In this document: positions 15,202 to 21,342 of the stretch, one piece after another
Numbering within the stretch: the stretch's first letter is position 1
How the letters are laid out: each line of letters starts with the position of its first letter
NCBI GenBank assembly: GCA_002492415.1
Contig: DKYK01000021.1
Location: 1-21,342, forward strand
Length of the DNA stretch: 21,342 nt
Direction: 5' to 3'
Source: Christensenella sp. UBA7102
GTDB taxonomy: Bacteria; Bacillota; Clostridia; Christensenellales; UBA1750
The notes under the pieces: model-generated
Told to the model about the DNA's origin: nothing
Seen by the model: the letters and a program-made list of their open reading frames with translations, nothing else
Database searches by the model: none
Program-made: the position numbers and the translations under genes

Positions 15202-16695
15202 TCAGACGTTCACGCCGTTTTCCCGCGCGGTTTCCAGGATCCCCTCCTGCTTTTTCGCGGCGATCCGCTTTTGGACGCTGACCATTTCCTCACGGGTCAG
15301 CTTGCAGCCCTTCATCGCGATCAGGGATACGATCCAGCCGAGGATGGGCAGACCGTAGACCACGCTGAGCGTAACGGCCACCACGCTCTGGGTCAGGGGG
15401 TCGCTGGGCTGGGGCACGGTGTTTACATAGCCGATCACGGCACAGGCACCGGTTGCGATCAGAGCGCCCGCGGAGGAAATCAGCTTATCCAGCAGGCTGT
15501 AGGTGCCGGAGACCACCGCGGGGACGTAGCGCCCGGAGCGATCCAGCTCGTAGTCGATGCAGTCGGCCATGAAGGAGCTGCTCGCGGTGGTGACGCACAT
15601 CTTGCAGCCGTTCAATACCAGGTTCAGGAGGACGTACAGCACGGTCGCGATCCCCATCTGGGCGATCTTTCTGGGGTCGACCAACAGGAAGAACAGTATC
15701 GTGACGGCGCCGACCCCGATGCAGGCCGCAGACCAGACGATGGTCGCCTTTCTGCTGCCGTGCTTGCCCGCGTACTTCGCGCCGAAAATCGCGAACACGA
15801 TGGAGGGAAGCATTGCGATCACCGTCAGTATGGTGGAAAGCCCCATGTTGCCGATCATGATGCCATAGAGCATGGTGGTGATGATGCTCTGGCTGGCGGT
15901 GGTCTGCGCGATCTTGTCGGAGGCAGCGGCGGCGATGTAGGCCTGTAGCGGCTTGTTGTGCAGCAGCACATCGGCCATATCCCTGATCTTCAGCGGCTCG
16001 TGCTTCTTGAGCCCGACAAAGGTTTCGGGCTTGTCATACGCGGAGACGCCGATGCAGCACAGTATGTTGCCGATCAGGCCGACGACCAGAGTGATCCGGA
16101 CGGCGCTGGACAGGTAAGCCTGATTGTAGCTGCCGCCCGCGCGAGCCAGTATCACCATGTTCAGCACAATGCTGAACACCATGGGTACCAGATAATTGAA
16201 CACCGTTGTCCAGACGCCTATGGTGGGGCGCTGCTTGGGGTCGTTGCTGAGGACCGCGGGAATGGTCTGGATGGTCATGTTGAGTATGGTGTAGCCGATC
16301 ACATACAGCACATACAGGAGAACGAACATCCACATCCCAAAGCCCTTGCTGGAGCACAGGTCGAACATGCACCACAGCGCCAGCGCTTCGATCGCAAAGC
16401 CGCCCAGGATCAGTATCCGCAGCTTGCCAAAGCGGGTGTTGACGCGGTCGTAGAGGAACGCCAGCAGGGGGTCGGTGATGGCGTCCAGTATCCGGGTGCC
16501 GGTGAGTATGCCGCCCACGGCGATGGTGCTGATCCCAAAGCCTATGCTTGCTGCATAGCTGGCCTGTCCGATCAGGCTGTACACAGTCAGGCCGCAAAGC
16601 GCGTTGCATGCGTACAGTATGATTTGCCACAGCCTCGCTCTGCGGTACTGCACACCGTCGATCTCACTCTGGGTGGGTTTTCTGGTCTTTGCCAT
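15202..16695 (-). CDS. GPH-family (glycoside-pentoside-hexuronide):cation symporter
   Basis: A protein of 497 aa with about 12 hydrophobic segments in the MelB-like MFS arrangement. The family signature between helices 2 and 3 is present: D71-x3-D75-P, then YDRVNTRFGK (D83, R84). These acidic residues line the cation/sugar site in MelB. It should import a small glycoside or oligosaccharide with Na+ or H+ across the cytoplasmic membrane, which fits the intracellular glycosidases around it. The start at 16695 has AAAGGAGG upstream. It is transcribed alone, divergent from GH1 with a 221-bp shared control region, and ends at the bidirectional terminator 15161-15190. Substrate specificity cannot be read from sequence. 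Confidence 0.93.
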   Translation of the reverse strand: MAKTRKPTQSEIDGVQYRRARLWQIILYACNALCGLTVYSLIGQASYAASIGFGISTIAVGGILTGTRILDAITDPLLAFLYDRVNTRFGKLRILILGGFAIEALALWCMFDLCSSKGFGMWMFVLLYVLYVIGYTILNMTIQTIPAVLSNDPKQRPTIGVWTTVFNYLVPMVFSIVLNMVILARAGGSYNQAYLSSAVRITLVVGLIGNILCCIGVSAYDKPETFVGLKKHEPLKIRDMADVLLHNKPLQAYIAAAASDKIAQTTASQSIITTMLYGIMIGNMGLSTILTVIAMLPSIVFAIFGAKYAGKHGSRKATIVWSAACIGVGAVTILFFLLVDPRKIAQMGIATVLYVLLNLVLNGCKMCVTTASSSFMADCIDYELDRSGRYVPAVVSGTYSLLDKLISSAGALIATGACAVIGYVNTVPQPSDPLTQSVVAVTLSVVYGLPILGWIVSLIAMKGCKLTREEMVSVQKRIAAKKQEGILETARENGVNV

Positions 16696-16741
16696 GTGAG
16701 TGCCTCCTTTTGTTTTGCCCGCGGGTCTGTTGATTGGCTTA

Positions 16742-16770
16742 ATGATAGCGTATCTGTTTTGCTTTGAACA
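16742..16770 (-). promoter_or_regulatory. Promoter candidate of the transporter gene
   Basis: On the minus strand TATCAT (16742-16747) is a good -10; 17 bp upstream the -35 is the weak TGTTCA (16765-16770). Farther upstream, CAAAATCATGCG (16773-16784) and CAAAAATGCG (16793-16802) are related direct repeats about 20 bp apart. A weak -35 preceded by repeats fits activator control. Confidence 0.5.
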
Positions 16771-16819
16771 GGCAAAATCATGCGAACCGGGTCAAAAATG
16801 CGTGCATGTAATTTCAATC

Positions 16820-16851
16820 AGCATAATATTGTCCTGAATAGCATATTATTG
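16820..16851 (+). promoter_or_regulatory. Operator-like direct repeats 20 bp apart (likely AraC sites)
   Basis: AGCATAATATTG (16820-16831) and AGCATATTATTG (16840-16851) match at 11 of 12 positions and are spaced exactly two helical turns. The second overlaps the -35 of the GH1 promoter, the usual position for an AraC-type activator. The assignment to the nearby AraC protein is inference. Confidence 0.6.
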
Positions 16852-16877
16852 CCTTTATCGGCATTTTTCGGTATGAT
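16849..16877 (+). promoter_or_regulatory. Sigma-A promoter of the GH1 gene
   Basis: TTGCCT (16849-16854) and TATGAT (16872-16877) with a 17-bp spacer; predicted start near 16884, followed by AAGGAG at 16902-16907 and the GTG at 16917. Confidence 0.7.
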
Positions 16878-16916
16878 ACAATTCCATCATCAAGTCATCA
16901 GAAGGAGCGATCCATT

Positions 16917-18200
16917 GTGAGCAGATTCGCAAAAGAATTCTTCCTCGGAGCCGCTACCGCTGCCCATCAGGTCGAGGGGAACAACACCAACTCCGACTGC
17001 TGGGCGCAGGAGCAGATGCCGCATTCCACCTATAAGGAAAAGAGCGGCATTGCCTGCGATCACTACAACCGGTACGCGGAGGACATCAGGCTGATGAAGG
17101 AAGCCGGACTGAACGCTTATCGCTTTTCCATCGAGTGGGCGAGGGTTCAGCCGGAGGAGGGCGTGTTCGACGAGGAGCAGATCGAGCACTACCGGCAGGT
17201 GATCCGCTGCTGCCGGGAGATGGGCATTGAGCCCGTTGTGACGCTGTTCCACTTCTCCAGCCCGGTCTGGATCATCCGCAAGGGCGGGTGGGAAGCCGAG
17301 ACCGTTGTGGAAGACTTCGCACAATACGTCGCCCACGTCATCAAGGCGCTGGGCAGCGAGCTGAACTACGTCTGCACCATCAACGAGGCCAACATGGGCC
17401 TTCAGGTAGCGGCCATCTCCCGCCGCTATACCCTGATGGCAAAAAAAGCCGCCGAGGCTGCCGCGGGTAACGGGGGCGGAGAGGTTCAGATGGGGCTGAA
17501 CATGCAGGCCATGATGGAAAACATGAGATTTCAGGCCATGGAGAACGCGGAGATCTTCGGCACACCGCAGCCGCACTGCTTCAATCTGGGCGGCAGTGAG
17601 CACAGCGACCTGCTGACCATGAAATGCCATCAGGCGGCAAGGAAGGTCATAAAGGAACTGTATCCTGAGATCCGGGTGGGCCTGACGCTGAGCCTCCACG
17701 ATCTGCAACCGGTTCCCGGCGGAGAGGAGAGAGCGGAAGCCGTCTGGGCAGAGGAGTTCACCCATTACCTTCCCTACATTAAGGACGACGACTTCCTTGG
17801 CGTGCAGAACTACACCCGAACCCTCGTGGGCGCCGAGGACGACCTTCCCGTCCCAGAAGGCGCCGAGCGCACCCAGATGGGCTACGAATACTACCCGCAG
17901 GCGCTGGAGCATGTGATCCGTGCGGTTGCACGGGATTTCAAGGGCGATCTGATGGTCACGGAAAACGGCGTTTCCTGCGACGAGGATTCCCGTCGCGTGA
18001 ATTTCATCGACATTGCCACCGACGGTGTGGCGCACTGCATCGCCGACGGCATTCCCGTGAAGGGCTATTTCTACTGGAGCCTGATGGACAACTTCGAGTG
18101 GCAAATGGGATACCGCATGCGCTTTGGCCTGATCGGCATTGACCGCGCCACGCTCGAGCGCAAGCCCAAGGCAAGCCTGTACCACCTCGGCGGGCTATGA
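16917..18200 (+). CDS. GH1 beta-glycosidase (beta-glucosidase type)
   Basis: A protein of 427 aa forming one (beta/alpha)8 barrel. Acid/base Glu157 lies in TINEAN and nucleophile Glu349 in VTENG. The N-terminal FLGAATAAHQVEG and the C-terminal YWSLMDNFEW are family signatures. It is slightly shorter than the usual 440-480 aa. Known activities include beta-glucosidase, beta-galactosidase and 6-phospho-beta-glycosidase. With a symporter rather than a PTS nearby, a non-phosphorylated substrate is more likely. There is no signal peptide. The start is GTG 16917 with AAGGAG 9 nt upstream. It has its own promoter overlapped by AraC-like repeats and is divergent from the transporter, so it probably belongs to the same regulon. 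Confidence 0.94.
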   Translation: MSRFAKEFFLGAATAAHQVEGNNTNSDCWAQEQMPHSTYKEKSGIACDHYNRYAEDIRLMKEAGLNAYRFSIEWARVQPEEGVFDEEQIEHYRQVIRCCREMGIEPVVTLFHFSSPVWIIRKGGWEAETVVEDFAQYVAHVIKALGSELNYVCTINEANMGLQVAAISRRYTLMAKKAAEAAAGNGGGEVQMGLNMQAMMENMRFQAMENAEIFGTPQPHCFNLGGSEHSDLLTMKCHQAARKVIKELYPEIRVGLTLSLHDLQPVPGGEERAEAVWAEEFTHYLPYIKDDDFLGVQNYTRTLVGAEDDLPVPEGAERTQMGYEYYPQALEHVIRAVARDFKGDLMVTENGVSCDEDSRRVNFIDIATDGVAHCIADGIPVKGYFYWSLMDNFEWQMGYRMRFGLIGIDRATLERKPKASLYHLGGL

Positions 18201-18230
18201 TCGGGATGCACGAAGCATAAAGCTTTTTGC

Positions 18231-18244
18231 CCCGGCGTCGGGGT
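18231..18244 (+). terminator. Small GC-rich hairpin after GH1
   Basis: CCCCG-GCGT-CGGGG follows the GH1 stop by about 30 bp and is trailed by TCTCGTTT. It may be a first, weak terminator ahead of the much longer hairpin at 18300-18340. Confidence 0.4.
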
Positions 18245-18299
18245 CTCGTTTGAAACCAGGTAACGTTGATACTGGCCATCCTTTCTTACTGGGGAGCAG

Positions 18300-18340
18300 A
18301 CAGGGCTTACGGACTGTATTGCACAGTCCGTAAGCCCTGT
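18300..18340 (+). terminator. Strong hairpin terminator downstream of GH1
   Basis: Arms 18300-18317 and 18323-18340 are perfectly complementary over 18 bp with the 5-nt loop ATTGC, followed by GAGTCTTTT. It is about 100 bp after GH1 and also lies beyond the 3' end of the convergent aldo/keto reductase remnant, so it can serve both directions. The rest of 18201-18420 shows no gene. Confidence 0.75.
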
Positions 18341-18420
18341 GAGTCTTTTCTACGGTCACGATGAGGTAAGCTGTACGCCTGGTAATGTGTTCGCGCCCAG
18401 CGCTTGGGGGTACCGCAAGG

Positions 18421-18930
18421 TTATTTCTTTTCGTCCAGCAGTATGACGCCGTCTGGCGGGTTGCGGTCGATCGCGCCTACGATGCGGTGGGGGAGGTAGG
18501 GCTCCTCCAGATAGGCGATGTCCTCGGCGGTGAGGCGCACGTCAAGCGCAGCGGCGGCATCGTCGAGATAGAAGGCTTTGGTGGCGCCGAGGATCAGGGA
18601 CGCGACGCCCTTTGCCCAGTGCCACGCCAGCGCGATCTGCTGCATCCTGACGCCGCAGTGCTCCGCCAGCTCGTGCACCCGCCGGACGATCTGCATGTCC
18701 TGCTGCTCGGTGCGGTCGTATTTGCCCATCGCGACCCGGTCGGTCTTGCTGCGCAGGGTGTCGGTGTGCCACTCCGGGCGAGCGAGGTGTCCCGCCGCCA
18801 ACGGGCTGTAGGGCATGAGGGAGACGCCCATCTGACAGCAGAGGGGGATCAGCTCACGCTCGTCCTCGCGATAGAGCAGGTTATAGTGATTCTCCATCGC
18901 TTGAAACTGCGCCCAGCCGTGGTCGCGGGC
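18421..18930 (-). pseudogene. Aldo/keto reductase, C-terminal remnant
   Basis: The frame encodes the second half of an aldo/keto reductase of the YajO/Tas type: ARDHGWAQF, then MENHYNLLYREDERELIPL, MPYSPLAAGHLARP, and the NADPH-binding LILGATKAFYLDDA end. Homology continues upstream of the first in-frame ATG (18897) to about 18930 and then stops abruptly. Full-length relatives have about 310-330 aa, so roughly the first half is missing, including the catalytic Tyr/Lys/Asp/His region. No ribosome site is evident before the ATG at 18897. The sequence directly upstream belongs to an unrelated plus-strand ORF, so a deletion or insertion junction lies near 18930-18950. Confidence 0.85.
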
Positions 18931-18954
18931 GGCGCCTTTCCCGGCATAATCGGT

Positions 18955-19245
18955 ATGGCAATCGGGGAGGCAATTCGAAAGCGTGCCGAAAAGAAGAAAC
19001 GGGGCGATACGTCCTTCTCCCTCCTCAGGAAATGTGCCTGCGTGTTTTTTCTTATTGAAGGCAGTTTTGGCTTGATAAGCGCGTTTATCCGCGCCGTTAC
19101 CGAAGCGGAAGATGTACTGATATGGGGAATTACCGGAGCGTTGTTTCTGCTGCCGGGAATCCTGTTGCTCAGAAAATGGAGACGGAACTGGAAAATGGTT
19201 GTGCGCAATCGTTTGTCAGGGAGGATGGACAGCGGCGCTTTGTGA
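18955..19245 (+). CDS. Small predicted membrane protein, probably 5'-truncated
   Basis: I do not recognise the family. The frame gives 96 aa from the ATG at 18955: a charged start (RKRAEKKKRGD), two hydrophobic segments (about CACVFFLIEGSFGLISAFI and VLIWGITGALFLLPGILLL) and a basic tail. Protein-like glycine-rich sequence (PGIIGMAIGEAI) continues in frame upstream of the ATG, and no ribosome site precedes it. The true N-terminus was therefore probably lost at the junction with the aldo/keto reductase remnant. The stop TGA is part of the TGTGA palindrome at 19241. Confidence 0.5.
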   Translation: MAIGEAIRKRAEKKKRGDTSFSLLRKCACVFFLIEGSFGLISAFIRAVTEAEDVLIWGITGALFLLPGILLLRKWRRNWKMVVRNRLSGRMDSGAL

Positions 19246-19255
19246 CAAGATCACA
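19241..19255. promoter_or_regulatory. TGTGA-N5-TCACA palindrome upstream of the rhodanese gene
   Basis: Perfect inverted repeat TGTGA (19241-19245) and TCACA (19251-19255) with a 5-bp spacer. It resembles Crp/Fnr-family sites, although the classical spacer is 6 bp. It lies about 58 bp before the rhodanese ATG, with TATATT at 19278-19283 as a possible -10. Could be chance. Confidence 0.3.
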
Positions 19256-19312
19256 GATACAAAGATAAAAAAAGGGTATATTATGTTTAATAAAGGTGAG
19301 GAGTGGAGCTTT

Positions 19313-19714
19313 ATGAAAAAATTGATCCCATTGCTGATGATTGCGGTCATGCTGACGGGGTGCGCGGTTGCCCGAGACGCAGGAAATGCGGAGAGCGGTT
19401 ACCGGCAGATCACAGCGGCAGAGGCTGATGCACTGATGGAGGAAGAGGAAAACTACATTATATTGGATGTGCGCACGCGAGCGGAGTATGAGGAAAGACA
19501 CATTCCCGGTGCAATCTGTATTCCGAATGAAACGATTGGTTCGGAGGAGATCGAGGAATTGCCAGACAAGGATCAGCTGATTCTCGTCTACTGCCGCAGC
19601 GGAAACCGCAGCAAGCAGGCGTCCGAGAAGCTGGCGGCATTGGGATACACCAACATCGTGGAATTTGGCGGAATCAACGGCTGGCCGGGAGAAACCGTAT
19701 CGGGCAATGGGTGA
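19313..19714 (+). CDS. Rhodanese-like lipoprotein
   Basis: A protein of 133 aa. It starts with a lipoprotein signal peptide (MKKLIPLLMIAVMLTGC; lipobox LTGC, lipidated Cys17), so it should be anchored on the outer face of the membrane. A single rhodanese domain follows (about 30-130) with DVRTRAEYEERHIPGA and the active-site loop YCRSGNRS (Cys94). Rhodanese domains carry sulfane sulfur or a redox-active cysteine. I chose ATG 19313 because of the signal peptide directly after it and GGAG about 8 nt upstream; another ATG at 19283 lacks these. The thioredoxin gene begins 67 bp downstream on the same strand, which suggests a linked role in thiol or sulfur chemistry. Confidence 0.9.
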   Translation: MKKLIPLLMIAVMLTGCAVARDAGNAESGYRQITAAEADALMEEEENYIILDVRTRAEYEERHIPGAICIPNETIGSEEIEELPDKDQLILVYCRSGNRSKQASEKLAALGYTNIVEFGGINGWPGETVSGNG

Positions 19715-19781
19715 TAACATTACGGTACAGGTTGACGATATGCGGTATCATACAGTCAGTAGGAAACAAGGGGGATTAACA

Positions 19782-20075
19782 ATGTCTGTTATCAATGTCA
19801 ACAAGAACAATTTTCAGGAAATAGTGATGAACTCCGACAAGCCCGTGCTGCTGGACTTCTGGGCGAGCTGGTGCGGCCCCTGCCGGATGGTCAGCCCCAT
19901 TGTGGAGGTAATCGCGGCCGAGCGCGGCGACATTCAGGTGTGCAAAATCAATGTGGACGAGCAGCCGGAGCTGGCCATGCAGTTCCGCGTGATGAGTATT
20001 CCTACGCTGGTCGTGATGAAGGACGGAAAGGTTGTGAATCAGGCTGTCGGGGCCAGACCCAACCGTGATTTGTGA
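19782..20075 (+). CDS. trxA: Thioredoxin, short at the C-terminus
   Basis: A protein of 97 aa with the thioredoxin fold: FWASWCGPCRM with active-site Cys31 and Cys34, KINVDEQPELA, and the cis-proline loop MSIPTLVVMKDGK. It reduces disulfides in the cytoplasm using thioredoxin reductase, which is not in this window. The start is ATG 19782 after AAGGGGGA. Typical family length is about 101-108 aa; here the protein ends GARPNRDL, so most of the last helix is missing. The sequence after the stop is non-coding, which suggests a rearrangement or late nonsense event near 20070. It may still fold, but stability could be reduced. Probably co-transcribed with the rhodanese lipoprotein. Confidence 0.9.
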   Translation: MSVINVNKNNFQEIVMNSDKPVLLDFWASWCGPCRMVSPIVEVIAAERGDIQVCKINVDEQPELAMQFRVMSIPTLVVMKDGKVVNQAVGARPNRDL

Positions 20076-20289
20076 CTATTATGCGCTAATATATCGCAAC
20101 AGTGACATGCAAATCGTTAGCTGCCCTGTGAACTGCAAAGTTCCTATCTATAAGGAGAAACGTTCTTACTGGTGGATTCAGCTGGGCTTCCTTATCGAAT
20201 CCCTGTCGTGTAATGCCCAATATCTGCTAAGGAGAATGCACGTTTTTTTTGGTATTTAGCGGGGAACGGCCGAGGTTATGCTCCACCAA

Positions 20290-20321
20290 AAAAGGCACGA
20301 GTGAATATGCTCGTGCCTTTT
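20290..20321 (+). terminator. Rho-independent terminator
   Basis: Perfect 12-bp arms AAAAGGCACGAG (20290-20301) and CTCGTGCCTTTT (20310-20321) around an 8-nt loop, then GCTTT. The A/T ends make it work in either direction. The nearest upstream gene is thioredoxin, 215 bp away. Confidence 0.85.
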
Positions 20322-20434
20322 GCTTTGGAATACCGAGATCCTGGCAAAACCTGACGATGTGCTAGTTGCGGATGGAGCGGGGCCTTATTTGGTGGTGACG
20401 TCGCCACCTTTGGACCGAACACTCACATTTGGGG

Positions 20435-20474
20435 GCGATGGATTGAATGATTTTCATTCAATCCGTCGCTTTTT
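20435..20474 (+). terminator. Rho-independent terminator with T-tract
   Basis: Arms 20435-20450 and 20454-20469 pair over 16 bp with one G-T wobble and a 3-nt loop, followed by TTTTTGCTTT. It is a clear plus-strand terminator, yet no gene lies between it and the previous terminator 115 bp upstream. Confidence 0.85.
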
Positions 20475-20909
20475 GCTTTGCGTGTGCGGGTATATTATGG
20501 TGAATGCGTAGCCCTGTGATAAGCCTGTGGTGTTGATTCATTTGGTCATAGATGGGACGCGGTAACCGCGACCAGGAAGGTTAATTTTTTGGGTATAGGA
20601 CGGGCTGGAGAGGTGGATGATGTCTCGAACACCTCGAAATCCGAACATTCGAAGCAGCACTCAAAAAGGAAGATGATTCGATGTTCGATATACGCAATAT
20701 CCTCAAATAAATATGGTCAGTAATGTTATGTGTATTACTAGCAATGAAATTCTGCACAGTGCAGCATTAGGAAATGCAGATTTTGGCTATATGTCCAGTC
20801 GGTATCTTGTGATAAGTACGACTTTGAGTATGGCGAGTGCCTGTGTACTATATTGTACTGGCAACTCTGAATCCGTTTGAATGATGGAATGAGACAGGCA
20901 GGCTATACG

Positions 20910-20937
20910 CCCCCCTAGGTGTATGTACCCAGGGGGG
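20910..20937 (+). terminator. C7/G7 hairpin, possible terminator
   Basis: CCCCCCT (20910-20916) pairs with AGGGGGG (20931-20937); the stem can extend inward by GG/CC. ATTTTAAG follows. It may end a plus-strand transcript or stop minus-strand reading from the ORF at 20966-21241. Confidence 0.5.
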
Positions 20938-20965
20938 ATTTTAAGGGAGTGCGCTATCTGTTTTT

Positions 20966-21241
20966 TTACTGATATCGGAGGTGTTGGGTTGCCAATTTTG
21001 CAAACTCTGTTATCTCGAGAAGAAAATGCTGGATTTCGGAAAAGGTTCCGCATCCGATTTTTTTCAGGTTTTCTACAGGGATGAAAACAAGGTTACTTTC
21101 CTTGTAGATTGAACGATTGCCAATAGGTTCAATGATATTGGGATACTCTGCCTGCGTCAGGATTGCCTTGGCCTTGCGCAGGTAGCGCTCAAGCTCGCTG
21201 TGTACGAGGGCTTCGCTGATCTGGTTCAGGGATTCGGACAT
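20966..21241 (-). CDS. Hypothetical protein next to tRNA-Pro fragment, possibly truncated
   Basis: I do not recognise the family. From ATG 21241 the product is 91 aa: a helical, charged N-terminal half (SELERYLRKAKAILTQAEYP) and a C-terminal half ending FLLEITEFAKLATQHLRYQ. There is no membrane segment or signal peptide. The frame stays open and protein-like upstream (YNGLWLLDVETHHSPG) into the tRNA-Pro fragment, and no ribosome site precedes the ATG. The true 5' end is therefore probably missing, cut at the integration scar. It could also be a short gene starting from a non-ATG codon. Confidence 0.5.
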   Translation of the reverse strand: MSESLNQISEALVHSELERYLRKAKAILTQAEYPNIIEPIGNRSIYKESNLVFIPVENLKKIGCGTFSEIQHFLLEITEFAKLATQHLRYQ

Positions 21242-21295
21242 GCCGGGGGAGTGATGCGTCTCAACGTCCAGCAGCCACAGGCCGTTGTAGCCTGC

Positions 21296-21340
21296 TTCGG
21301 GACCAAAAGGTCGCAGGTTCAAATCCTGTCACCTCGACCA
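21296..21340 (+). other. 3' fragment of tRNA-Pro(CGG), probable attachment-site scar
   Basis: From the anticodon loop to CCA the sequence is a regular tRNA 3' half: loop TTCGGGA (21296-21302, anticodon CGG), 3' stem CCAAA, variable AGGTC, T-arm GCAGG-TTCAAAT-CCTGT (21313-21329), acceptor CACCTCG (21330-21336), discriminator A and encoded CCA (21338-21340). The 5' half is absent: no CGAGGTG acceptor strand or D-arm lies in the preceding 40 bp. Such 45-nt fragments starting in the anticodon loop are the typical direct repeat left when an integrase uses a tRNA gene as its target. The intact tRNA-Pro should lie at the other end of the element, outside this window. Confidence 0.8.
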
Positions 21341-21342
21341 GA

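Larger units (their letters stand above)
20076..20965. other. Mostly non-coding stretch with three hairpins
   Basis: About 890 bp with no convincing gene on either strand; the short open frames lack ribosome sites and protein-like composition. It holds terminator hairpins at 20290-20321 and 20435-20474, a C7/G7 hairpin at 20910-20937, a small palindrome CGCGGTAACCGCG near 20556-20570, and a protein-like but startless 29-codon frame ending at 20710. It is more AT-rich than the sugar locus. This looks like degraded or rearranged sequence near the end of an integrated element. Confidence 0.5.

Noticed and set aside
18385..18930. Plus-strand frame continuous with the small membrane protein
   Set aside because: This part is antisense to the clear aldo/keto reductase remnant; only the sequence after about 18940 looks like plus-strand protein.
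20065..20259. 64-codon frame after thioredoxin
   Set aside because: No ribosome site, non-protein-like composition, begins inside the thioredoxin 3' end.
20621..20710. 29-codon protein-like frame ending EDDSMFDIRNILK
   Set aside because: No start codon with ribosome site; too short to call beyond a possible gene remnant.
20787..21053. 88-codon minus-strand frame
   Set aside because: Overlaps the better-supported frame at 20966-21241 and the C7/G7 hairpin; composition not convincing.
1..21342. CRISPR arrays, rRNA genes, insertion sequences with DDE transposases
   Set aside because: No regularly spaced repeats, rRNA sequence or transposase motifs were seen on either strand.

Overview
The window looks like a chromosomal accessory stretch from an anaerobic, moderately GC-rich member of the Clostridia (Bacillota). 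This is inferred from strong AGGAGG-type ribosome sites, consensus sigma-A promoters, DUF4143 ATPases, a large serine recombinase with a zinc ribbon, a GPH-family sugar symporter with intracellular glycosidases, and tRNA pieces with an encoded CCA. The species cannot be named from sequence alone.

Layout. (1) 1-6470 is a mobile-element and defence-like flank. It holds two minus-strand AAA ATPases with a DUF4143 nuclease-like C-terminus (175-1473, 2439-3662). It also holds a unit present twice: structured leader, 58-aa small protein, large serine recombinase. The first copy (1939-2474) is cut off after about 21 recombinase codons; the second (3840-5866) is complete. Its stop codon lies inside a tRNA-like 3' segment (5856-5917). 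A small helix-turn-helix gene with two nonsense codons follows (6011-6364). (2) 6486-18200 is a carbohydrate-utilisation locus. A minus-strand operon encodes GH2, GH43, a xylose-isomerase-like TIM barrel and GH78 alpha-L-rhamnosidase. A divergent AraC regulator, a GPH-type cation:sugar symporter and a divergently transcribed GH1 beta-glycosidase complete it. (3) 18421-20075 contains an aldo/keto reductase remnant abutting a small membrane-protein ORF, then a rhodanese-like lipoprotein and a thioredoxin with a short C-terminus. (4) 20076-21342 is mostly non-coding, with three terminator-like hairpins. It ends in an ORF of unknown function running into a 45-nt 3' fragment of tRNA-Pro(CGG), which looks like an integration scar.

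How the genes work together. The sugar locus appears to import a small rhamnose-containing glycoside or oligosaccharide through the symporter and dismantle it in the cytoplasm, since none of the glycosidases has a visible signal peptide. Rhamnosyl, beta-galactosyl, GH43-type and beta-glucosyl-type linkages could be handled. The AraC protein is the likely regulator: a pair of 12-bp direct repeats exactly 20 bp apart overlaps the -35 element of the GH1 promoter. The left flank looks like repeated insertion of related recombinase elements. The two tRNA 3' fragments, about 15.4 kb apart, suggest that one or both ends of integrated islands are visible here.
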